NCBI RefSeq assembly: GCF_030272615.1
Contig: NC_081414.1
Location: 47,048,501 to 47,112,500 of the forward strand
From: Cryptomeria japonica
Lineage: Eukaryota > Streptophyta > Pinopsida > Cupressales > Cupressaceae
Length of the DNA: 64,000 nucleotides
Direction: 5' to 3'
In this document: piece by piece, positions 11,536 through 20,918 of the stretch
Layout: every line of letters starts with the position of its first letter
Position numbering within the stretch: position 1 is the stretch's first letter
Made by a program: the position numbers and the translations under genes
Notes under the pieces: model-generated
What the model was told of the DNA's origin: nothing
Seen by the model: only the letters and a program-made list of their open reading frames with translations
The model's database searches: none

Positions 11536-13120
11536 CCAATCCTCACAGAAATTCACAAACATTGGAGAACCCTTGGAATCAGCTTTGAAAACTCTTCTTG
11601 CAAATAAATTAATTACTTTACTAGAAGCAAGAAATTATGAACCTCAAGTCAAACCTAATTGGTGGAATAAAAATTATTTTTGCAATTACCATTCAAACAA
11701 AGGACACCAAACTAATGATTGTCAAAGATTGAAACATCTTGTTCAAGACTTGATTGATAATGGAACTATCACAATGGATAGTCATAAGACAAACTAATCA
11801 CATCTAGCATTCAAAACTCCACTTCCAAACTATGAAAAAGGTGAACAATATAAATCAAAAGATGAAAAAGACAAAGCTAAAGTGAACTATGCTTATATGT
11901 ATGATGATGTGGTAAATGTCATCATCATCAAAGATAACACACCTTCAGAACCAATCAACGTCATTATGAGAAGCAAAGAGAAGGTTACATTTCTGGGTAT
12001 AACAAATGAATCAACATCCACTTCAAGAAAATACAACATAGTGAAACAATTGCAAAGGATACCCACCCAAATATCAATTTTGGAGCTCCTAAAAGTTTCA
12101 CCTATGCATAGGGAAATATTGGAGAAATCTCTAACAGAAACAACGGTTTCAAAAGATATGGATGTGGATAAGTTCTAAAGCATGGTGGGACACCTTATAG
12201 CCCCTCATTGCTTATCCTTTTCTAAAAATGATGATGCATCCTTGCAACACCCTCACAATTCTCCCTTACATGTTGAAGTCACCATTCATAAAACCCATGT
12301 CAAACACGTACTCATAGATGGTGGAGATGGCTAAAACATTTGTGCATTAAGTTTAATAAAGGATTTGGGATATTTAGAAAATGCAGTAGATCCAAAGAAG
12401 AAAATAACCATTAAGGCTTATGATGAAGAAGAGTGTTCTTCTAAAGGAACTATGGTGTTACCAATCAAAATAGGACCTATGGAAAGGAATACATTATGCC
12501 AGATTTTAGACTTGAATCTATCTTATAAAATGCTTTTGGGAAGACCATGGATTCATGACTTGCAAGCAGATCCTTCTACATATCATCAGTGTGTAAATTT
12601 TCTTCATAATGGACAAGAGGTCACTACAGTCCTAGAATCCAGTCAATATTACAATAATATAAAACCAGCACAAGATGCAAGAGTTCCACATAATAGAGAG
12701 TCAGTCTATCCCACCAAAAAAATTCAAGAAAAATTATGGGAAACCTTTGAGAAAAATCTCAAACTAAATGATGAAGGAATGGGAAAGTATTCATTACATA
12801 GCTTGCCACTTTCACCTAAATCATATGGAAAGCCTACAAGTGTTCAACCACGGATCTTAGAAAAATTAGTAGAAATGTTTGATCGAGCATTTGTTAGAGC
12901 TGGAACACTTGCAGAAGAAACCAAAGACAAAGACATTCTTAGTTGGTTGTACAAAGATGAAAATGAAACTATAGCAACAACTTTAGAAGTTAATATTCCC
13001 ATAGAAGAATATGGCAATGGTTATACGATCATGCAAAAAATTTGATATGAAGGAAAAGGACCAATTGGTAAGTGAAAAGAAGGTATTTCGGAACCTATTT
13101 GTCCTCACACACAATCTAAA
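11531..13120 (+). pseudogene. G1 zinc-finger, aspartic protease and G-patch region
   Basis: One frame is kept throughout, with nonsense codons at 11795, 12176, about 12333 and 13043. It encodes a VKPNWWN stretch and a zinc-finger-like CNYHSNKGHQTNDC (about 11680-11722). An aspartic-protease-like segment follows, with LIDGGDG in the active-site position (about 12312-12332) and LLGRPWIHDL (about 12533-12562). Last comes a G-patch-like motif, GYTIMQKIGYEGKGPIG (about 13018-13068). The Gag domain expected upstream (present in element C) is missing. Catalysis normally needs D-T/S-G; here it reads D-G-G, as in element C. Confidence 0.75.
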
Positions 13121-14082
13121 GAAGATAAATCAAGACTCGGATATCCTAAATCAAATCAAAAATCACACAATTATCAACATCCAAGGTGGAGAAAGAAAGC
13201 AGCCCCTAAAGAATAACCATGGCAAGAAAGACTCTACCAAGCAAAAAAAATAGTAGCTAACAAACACAAACAAGAAGAATATGAGAAACAAATGGAAGAA
13301 CTTGCAATCAAAAGGGAAGAAGAATCTTGTAAACAAGTGTTGAACCTAATCAAGATATTCCAAAAGCTGTGAAAGAACAGATGGCCAAAATGAGAGAACT
13401 TTTCTCACCATATAATATTCTTGTTAGATATAGTGGTGTGATTCTAGACAATGACTCTGAAATAGATTCAAACAAATATGAATGGGGTCTAGATCTATCA
13501 TCTAGTGTATCAAGTGAAGAGAAGGATTAAGAACAAGCAGGGATTACAAATGAAGACTCATCTTTCACAAAATAAAGAATAGAATTGGAAACAAGACAAG
13601 AAGAAATCAAAATTCAGAGGAAAGAAGCATATGCAAAACAACAAAAGAAAGAGGATGAAAAAGAAGAAGAAGTAACACCACAAGAAACACAAACAGCTAT
13701 TGATCAATCATCAGAAGATCAACAAAATAATGGATTTCTATCGAATGTTGAGCAGGAAATACCAAGGTATGGAAGAACCATGAAAGAACTAATAGATAGT
13801 CAAGCAAGATTAACTAATAGTCCAGAAGAATCTGAGTTCGAGAGAAAACAGAAGATAACAAAAGAATCCTCTATGTCATGTGCACGAGTATGCCAACTTA
13901 AAGATACAAATGAATCTACTAAAATTAATCAAGAAAGAATTTGTAGTATCAAAGATGTATGTGTTGATATAATCCATTCGTTTGAGGGACAAACGTCAAA
14001 TGATGAATCACTTGATTGTAAATCACAAAATACCAATCCTAATTTCATTAGACTTGATTGGAGAGAACTTGGGAGAGACTAT
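13121..14082 (+). pseudogene. G1 linker region after the G-patch, unrecognised
   Basis: Lys/Glu/Gln-rich coding-like sequence, open at 13585-14088 (about 167 codons) after a frame change. It contains EEEVTPQETQ and RYGRTMKELIDSQ. No reverse transcriptase motif is present. It reads into the CACTA end at 14083, so the final residues belong to the transposon. Confidence 0.45.
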
Positions 14083-14556
14083 CACTAGTACAAAAACAAT
14101 AATATATGACTAAATAAACTACCAAAAATTGTAGATAAATGACTAAATTTTATCACATGACCACTGATAGTTTATTGCCAGTCATAAATCAATTTGGTTA
14201 CGTGACCACTGGTTGTTTTGATTGATCAATTTGGTCATCGATGTGGTCATCGATTTGGTCATTGATTTAGTCATATATTTAGTCACTAATTTAGTCATAT
14301 ATTTAGTCACTAATTTAGTCATATATTTAATCACTAATTTAGTCATTGATTGTTGTTATCTAGTCATTTATTTAGTCATGATAGTCACTAATTTAGTGAT
14401 ATATTTAGTCACTAATTTAGTCATATATTTAATCATTAATTTAGTCATATATTTAATCATTAATTTAGTCATTGATTGTTGTTATCTAGTCATTTATTTA
14501 TTTATATATTAAGTCATTAATTTATTCATGTATTGAGTCATTAATTTAATCATTTT
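14083..14556 (+). mobile_element. CACTA (CMC/EnSpm) transposon end with subterminal repeats
   Basis: CACTAGTACAAAAA at 14083-14096 has the form of a CACTA terminal inverted repeat and interrupts the G1 coding region; TAT at 14080-14082 could be the 3-bp target duplication. From about 14100 to 14550 the nine-base core ATTTAGTCA and its complement TGACTAAAT occur more than a dozen times, first in one orientation and then in the other. Clustered short subterminal repeats are a hallmark of this superfamily. The opposite terminal repeat and any transposase were not found in the window. Confidence 0.65.
14222..14550 (+). repeat. Tandem subterminal repeat array (about 20-24 bp units)
   Basis: Units of the form ATTTAGTCATATATTTAGTC with variants containing GTCACTA. 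A 96-codon open frame here simply translates the repeat into a Leu-Val-Ile-Tyr pattern and is not a gene. Confidence 0.85.
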
Positions 14557-15000
14557 TTTCGATAAAAATGGCAAAGCCATTAAATTTTTTTTAATATTAA
14601 GTTATTTACAACTAGATTCAAAAGGGCATACTAGCATAAAAGAATCCAAAAGAAAACCTTCACTTGTAGCCCATAAAAATAAAAGCCTAATGCTACCCAA
14701 AATGCCAAAAATCCCATTACATATGAGAGGCCCCACAAGTCAAGCTACCAAAAGTCCCCCAATACATATAGAAGCCGAATACATGAAGATCATTACGAAC
14801 CCCGATACAAGTAACAGTTGAGAACAAAAAGCATCAACCATGTAGATGCAACCCAAAATAGAGACCCAATCAATCCAACAGTCAAGAAGCCAAAAACCAG
14901 GAGCTCAAGCTCACAAGAAGAGGATCCCCAACATCCACAAAGGGGGAGATAATCTACAATGAGATAGTAAATTGAGGAGCATCCAACTGTTGGACTCTAA
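14557..15000 (-). mobile_element. Possible LINE 3' end, 5'-truncated
   Basis: On the minus strand the sequence ends AATGGCTTTGCCATTTTTAT followed by CG and a short A run. Upstream is TTTTTGGCATTTTGGGTAGC and a G/T-rich 3'-UTR-like stretch, in the style of plant LINE 3' ends. The upstream limit is uncertain, and no reverse transcriptase coding sequence was seen. Confidence 0.4.
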
Positions 15001-15249
15001 ATTTTGCAAGATCTGCAACATGTCTACATAGCTCCAATGCTCAACAAGCATCTCCAAAAACTACTGCAACCTGCAATACATGTTTATCCAAAAGTTCATT
15101 TGGAAAGAAACTATTTAAAATATGTTTTGATGATACAACAAGAAAAAATTGCATTAGTTTAAGCAACTTATCTCTTACAAAAACCTAGCAAATCTCTTAA
15201 TCCTATTATGCAAAGTGTATAAATACTAAATTCATTACTATATGCATAC

Positions 15250-15428
15250 CTTTCGTAAAACAAACTCAACAACTTGTTTTTCAAATGACTCAATTCCATT
15301 TAGACAACTAGAAATAATCTCCTGGGGTTGTTGATAAGAATAGGGGCCAAAGAACAATCTTTTCATTCTCATATGACTTTCTATACATGGAAGCAATATC
15401 TTTGGCAGATCCATTGTGTTTACTATAC
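15250..15428 (-). pseudogene. Candidate exon of an unidentified host gene
   Basis: A 179-nt segment is open on the minus strand, with an acceptor-like TAATAG before 15428 and a donor GTATGC after 15250. It encodes MDLPKILLPCIESHM, then LFFGPYSYQQPQEI and FEKQVVEFVLRK. The composition and splice signals look genuine, but I do not recognise the protein. It may belong with the candidate exon at 16015-16096. Confidence 0.35.
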
Positions 15429-16014
15429 CTATTATAAATTCCAAATAATAATCAACATCTCAATAATCCAAATTAAATACTGTGTTTTGTTATGATCTTT
15501 GTAGTTAGTGCAAGTAAAAGTTTGAAATTTGTTTACCAATGACTATCAACTAAAAATGGGCAGAGTCAGCCAATCAAATATATTATATAAAACCTAAAAA
15601 GGAGAAATAGAAGTTTTAGAATTTGGTTATTCTATGTCATATACAAAAATTAGTCCACATGGAAACAAAAATACAATTGACGTAACTTGCGAAGTTATGG
15701 ATTTAAAAATAGAAATCTTCTCATTCATTCTCTATTTCTAGCTTGTTTCTCCATATCTACAATTAAAAAAAATGAGTAAGTATAGAATTACCAATTGATT
15801 TCTTGTGACAAGAAGATCAAGCTCATATATAAGCATAATGTAGGGTTGACAATCATTCTTGCTTGTTTTCTTTGATTTTGAGAATCGTTGATTTAGAAAT
15901 TGAAGGGATTTTTTCTAGCTTACTCTATGTCTAGTCAATTCCTCTTAGAGAACCTGCAAAATAAGGGAAGAAAAAGATATTGATGAACATCAGAATCAAT
16001 ACAATGATAAACAC
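15429..16014. other. AT-rich intron-like interval, nothing assigned
   Basis: This lies between two candidate minus-strand exons. A TTTTGCAG acceptor-like site near 15955 is followed by coding-like sequence with an early stop. No repeat family was recognised. Confidence 0.3.
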
Positions 16015-16096
16015 CTTGTTACAAGATTGACTGACATCTTTGTTTTTGCCCCATATCTCCTCTGCTAACTTCTTTGCATATTTAGGGTCATCGAAA
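16015..16096 (-). pseudogene. Second candidate exon of an unidentified host gene
   Basis: An 82-nt open segment between an acceptor-like TTTTAG and a donor-like AAG/GTGTTT. It encodes FDDPKYAKKLAEEIWGKNKD and a short tail, ending in phase 0. I could not name the family. Confidence 0.35.
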
Positions 16097-17965
16097 CTAA
16101 AATATTATCAAATAAGGTTCCTGATTTGACCTGTTATACAAGAAAATAGGAGAACGTAGATTGTCAAATGGAAACAATTACTCAAAGTCAACCAAGACAT
16201 TGCAAGTCGGCAAGTAGGTTGAGTTTACATCTTGTAACAGTCATAATGAAAGGAAGTTTTTGATTAGTTTGTAAGATTTCTTCTTGAAACCCTTTAGGGT
16301 TAGTCTTATGGAAATATGGAGCAAAGATTCATAAAAAATACCAAAAGATAGTCTTATCAAAGATAGTTAAATATAAGACACATACATGATGAGATCTTTC
16401 TCATAGATAGAGGTGTGCAATAGTAGAAAGATGACCTAAATCTATGTAAGAGCTAAGATAAGCTTTTAATAAGCCACCAAAGACAGTTGAAAGACTGATA
16501 AAGAAGTGAATAAGCCTTGTGACCATCAATCAATAGCATTTCTTTAAAACAAAAGCATGAAAAGACAATTCCAGGCAAGCAGTGACCTCTAGAAAGAAGA
16601 CATGGTCCATTAATGGTGGCATAATGACAACCCAGAGCATTAAGAGAAGTCATATTGGTAGGGAAGGTTGTTAGATGATAGTTCTAAATCATTATGAGAA
16701 TGTTTGTTTACAAAAGTATTTAGGGTATTTACAATCAAAGGATATTGTTAAGCAATAAGAGTGTCATCACAGTGAAATAACAATGTAGTCCTAATGAGCA
16801 AATAGTCATAACAATCATAAGAGCTTTAAGGTCTAAAAGGTCTGATAGAAGTCCATGGATAGTATTTATGATTGAATTTGAGAAATCAAGAGCTACAACT
16901 AAAGTATACAACCATGGAAAAGTACATAAAAGAGCATCAATATTAGTGAAGAATCAAGAAGAAATGGTATGATAATAGTCATAAGGCTTATAATAGAGCT
17001 TCTACACAACATAATAGTCCACATGAGGTTTTTATGTTTACAATCCTCAAAGGATAGTGAGTACAAGAATGTATGCTCATGAACAAACATGAAGATTCTT
17101 CGTTTAATGGAAGCCACAAGTTTAGGATTTATTTTTGACACACAATATCCATAAAGGATGTAGTCAGGAGTTGCATGATCAGAATTTCAACACCAAATCT
17201 CCATGATGAGAGAAATCAAAGCACCAAAATAGTGGCTACCAATAAGCATTGTACACCTTAAAAGAGACATCTCAAATAATCTAAAAATTAAGGATCCATG
17301 ATTGTGATAGGCATAAATGATTGTAACAACCCCTTGCTAATGGAAGAAATGTGGTAGTGATGTGGAGCTTTCATGGAGGAGTTTTGTAGAATGAAATCAT
17401 AATAGTGAAGAATTAAGGTATAGAGGCTCAAAAACAATGAGAATCATCAAGCACAGATCAAAGGAGAAGTAAATGATTGATCTTCAATCAGTATTCAAAA
17501 CATAAATAGTGGAAAGGCTTTCTCAAACTCATCAAAGAGATTGATCAATTTGAAGACAATACAAAGTCAACGAGAAGCTTTGAGGATAAAAGACATAGTA
17601 AGTAAAGTACAAATCAATCAAAACAATGCATGAGTAGCTTTAGAATCATGGGGAATATTAGAATAAATAATAGAAAAGGAATATCACAGTGAAAAGGATC
17701 AACCATGTATCCAAAACAAAGGTCTAACAACAAAGTGATTTAATCTTACAAAAAACACAAGCTTATTACCAACCAATATTGATAAAGAATCAAAGGTACA
17801 GTTACAAATAATGGAAGTGCCATTGTAGAGATGTAAGACAAAGAGTCATAACAGTTACATAGTCCCAAAAGGTAGAGGTTTCAAGTTCTATTAGCCAAGG
17901 TAGAAGTTACAAAATAATATTGCAGCCTCAGTAGTCACACACAGTCAAGAAAAGTAGTCCCAATC
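16097..17965. other. Unassigned old flanking DNA, left of element B
   Basis: AT-rich sequence with short chance frames only. It continued directly into 27122 onward before element B inserted, as the shared CAATC target duplication shows. I see no recognisable gene or element. Confidence 0.5.
17961..17965 (+). repeat. Target site duplication of element B, left copy (CAATC)
   Basis: CAATC here and at 27117-27121 flanks the LTR pair exactly, which confirms the element limits and integrase-type insertion. Confidence 0.9.
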
Positions 17966-19154
17966 TGTTGGCATTTTGATGATTATGTTATGATTGTCAT
18001 TGATGGACACACACTTGCTATGAGATAACTTTGTGAATGTATGAATTATGCTCAACCGGTAATTGTTCCAAACCGGTATCATGTTGTAGTCTTCAGACTA
18101 TTGATGTTATGTAGAAAGTGTTTACCAATATCAAGCGGTATAAAGACCCAAGTGACATAGAGAGATCAAGCGGTTTGAGGATCTCAAGCGGAACGGAGCA
18201 AAGGAACTAGAAGCGGCAGTTATCTTTTTCCCAATCTTCATTTCTGTCAACCAGTAATCTGTTAAACCAGTATTACTCCGAGTTACCAACCAGTAACCGG
18301 AAAAGTTGTATAAACTAGTAATACTCTATGATGAGTTACCAACTAGTATATCTTTGTGATGAGTTACCATCCACCAAGACTTTGATGGTAATTTTGTGTC
18401 GTGTTACCAAATGTGTCTAGATACAATGAACCTAGGAACTTGCAATGTAATCCTATTGGACCGACATGAAATCAGATTCCTTTTAAGGACATCATGTCTA
18501 GGGTTTTGTATGTGTATGTATGAGTGTAGCTGTTAGGTTTTGGTGGTTGTCAAAGCTCTTATATGTGTGATCTTAACTAAGAAGATCAAGTCTATGTACT
18601 ACAACAGAGTGTGGATTTACTAAAGACTGAAGTAATGCTGAAGAGCATTAGCTATGAGCTACAATGGATCTAATCAAGTAGACTGTGCCATTTTCTAGAT
18701 CATTCACTTGTTGATTACTCACATCTTTGACAAGTCAGAAACCCTTAACCGGGTAGGCCCAGAAAAGCCTTTGTAAATCCTCTCACAAGGTAGTCTTTAA
18801 TCGGACTTATCTGCTAATAGAGATTGAGATTCCTAACAGGATCTGTTCTAGTAAAGAACATTGTATGACCTTAATCGGTCTAACCTTAACCGGTCTCGTT
18901 ACTATTCTGCAGATAGTTACTTGTGAGTTTCATCTCACCGTAGTTTTTCCCATTTGGGTTTCCATGTCAAAATCTCTTATGTTATGGTGATTGTGCTTAT
19001 ATGGGTGAATGCCTTATTTGCTATTTGGTTTGCATGTGCGTTAATTAGTTTGTTTGTTAAATTATTTTATCGGTTTACTGCTAGACTATTAAAGTGTTTA
19101 AGTACAGTAGTTTTTGGAATACTAATTTACCCCCCCCCCTCTTAGTATTCATCA
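17966..19154 (+). repeat. 5' LTR of element B
   Basis: TGTTGGCATT to TTCATCA, 1,189 bp; same family as the LTR of element A. It carries AACCGGT/AAGCGG-type repeats in the 5' third, several CCTCTAACAAGG-type repeats, and the GTTTTTCCC-x-GGGTTTCCA motif near 18942-18963. Confidence 0.95.
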
Positions 19155-19156
19155 AT

Positions 19157-19169
19157 TGGTATCAAAGCC
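19157..19169 (+). promoter_or_regulatory. Primer binding site of element B
   Basis: TGGTATCAAAGCC starts two bases after the LTR and matches the initiator tRNA-Met site with one change (A for G). Confidence 0.85.
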
Positions 19170-19204
19170 AACCTTTCTATAAGTCTAACCACTTGGAAAG
19201 AGAT

Positions 19205-20485
19205 ATGGGGGAATACACTATGAGGGAACTTACTCATCAACTCATTCAGACTGAGCAAGCCTATGATGAACTTAAGGTCAAATATAAGGCCTCTTAGGCA
19301 AAAAGAAGAGAGCATGCTGAAAAACTGATGGAGCTAACTGAAAATAGTTCTTCTAATGAAGCAGACATGGAAGCCCTAATTCAAGAAGTTGAAAAACTGA
19401 ATGAGTCCAATGCCAACCTAAGAAGGGAACTTGAAGGACTAACTATCAGAATGTGTCAAGAGTTTGAGAACCAGAGGAAAGCTGAAGATTTGGTAAAAGA
19501 CAAAGATCATGAGATCTCCAAGCTGAAGCAAGAGATCAGTGCACTTACCACTCATCTTCTTGAAAATAAAATGGAAAAGGAAGGAATCCAAAGTGAACTA
19601 CACATGGTTGTTTCTGAGAATGCAACCCTGAAGAAATCCAATGTTGCTTTTACCAAAGAACTTACTGAGTCAAAAGAAATACTTGCCAAATTTAGTAAGA
19701 GCACTATCAAGCTAGAGCAGAAGCTTGAGATAGCTAAACCGGTAAAGAATACCAATGGACTTGGTTTCTCTGAATATGAGGAAGGTGAGACCTCTGGAAC
19801 AAAAAGTAGAGCATCAAAGAAGCAACCAACATCAAAGGATAAAGGTAAGCAAAAGTTCAAACCTGTTTGCTTTAATTGTCTCAACGAAGGACACACTACT
19901 AATGTATGTAGAAGTAAGGCTTACAATAATTTTCCTTATTTTCTAAATGATAAGCCTAGACCCAATAGATTCAATGGTAATTGTTATGCATGCAACAAGT
20001 TTGGGCATAGAGAATTTGAATGCAGGTTTGTCATGCACAATATGGGAAGGTATCCTCAAAGGAGTCAAGGATTTTTTCCTGAATCCTCTAAGAACTGGAA
20101 CCCAAACTGGTTTAATACCTATAACCATCAGTCAGGTAGCAATGGCTATCAAGTGGCAACCGAATGGAGAGAAAACTGTTGGATTTGTCATGGTCATGGT
20201 CACACTACTGTAACATGCAGAAGGAAGAATGGAAACATGAATAATGGACCTTGGAGAGCACCTGGAATGGTTTGCTATCATTGCAACAAACCCGGTCATA
20301 CAGCAAGATTCTGCAGAACAAGAAAGAGTATATCGGATGATATATCAGTCACTCCAGAAGGAAAGATTATTGTTGAAATTATTCAAACAGATATGAAGAA
20401 AACCTGGAAGAAGAAGCTAGAAGAAGTGATTCAAGTAGAACCAATTTCTGCACCTAGTGTGGAAGTCATTGAACTGGCAAACTAA
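19205..20485 (+). pseudogene. ORF1 of element B: coiled-coil, four-zinc-knuckle Gag-like protein
   Basis: One frame of 427 codons from ATG 19205 to TAA 20485 is broken only by a TAG at 19295-19297, after which ATG 19328 leaves 385 open codons. The first 180 residues are heptad-like (Leu/Glu/Lys rich). A GLGFSEYEEGETS segment, typical of the region before the nucleocapsid in plant copia Gag, follows. Then come four CCHC knuckles: CFNCLNEGHTTNVC, CYACNKFGHREFEC, CWICHGHGHTTVTC and CYHCNKPGHTARFC. The capsid-like N-terminal half of copia Gag (compare 3572-4109) is absent. The likely role is RNA binding and packaging alongside a partner Gag; that is inference. Confidence 0.85.
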
Positions 20486-20918
20486 GCATCAAAAAAGCTT
20501 AGGGGGAGAAAATGGTGAAATATCTCAAACCCCCAATTTACACTAGTAAAAGACCTCCACCAGTATGTGATACCTATCAATTGGTAGAAGATCGGAAATG
20601 GTAAAAAGCAAATTAGGGTTTACGCCCTAATAGTGGAGCATTTATTGTGGTAGGTGAAGAGCTTGTTTAAAAGAATTTTTCAAAGTTATTTTTAACTTAT
20701 CAGTTCATGAGTGAAGAAGTTTTCAAGCACAGAGCCAAGAAAAGTGATTTGGATTGTGATTCAAAGAATTTATCAAAATCTTGAAGAAGAATTAGAAGCA
20801 AACATCTGTTGGTGAAGTGTAGAACACAAAGCGGTATTTAAGCAACCAAAGGAGTGTGTAGCGAAGTTTAAATTGCAAGCCCTAAATTTTGACTTATGAA
20901 GGTATTTTTTAAAGTTCT

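Larger units (their letters stand above)
8755..14082 (+). mobile_element. Element G1: Tat-like Ty3/gypsy retrotransposon, 5' part
   Basis: It consists of a 5' LTR, a gypsy-type primer site, a long leader, and a zinc-finger, protease and G-patch coding region. A CACTA transposon end truncates it at 14083. No reverse transcriptase, RNase H, integrase or 3' LTR is visible. Its coding parts resemble element C more than any other element here, and an inverted solo LTR of the same family lies at 45102-54254. Confidence 0.8.

Noticed and set aside
14222-14512. 96-codon open frame with a repeated Leu-Val-Ile-Tyr pattern
   Set aside because: It is the translation of the CACTA subterminal tandem array, with no independent evidence of coding.
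20531-20545. CACTAGTAAAAG as a second CACTA terminus
   Set aside because: It lies in the ORF1-ORF2 spacer of element B with no subterminal motif, wrong orientation for a partner end, and no effect on the element structure.
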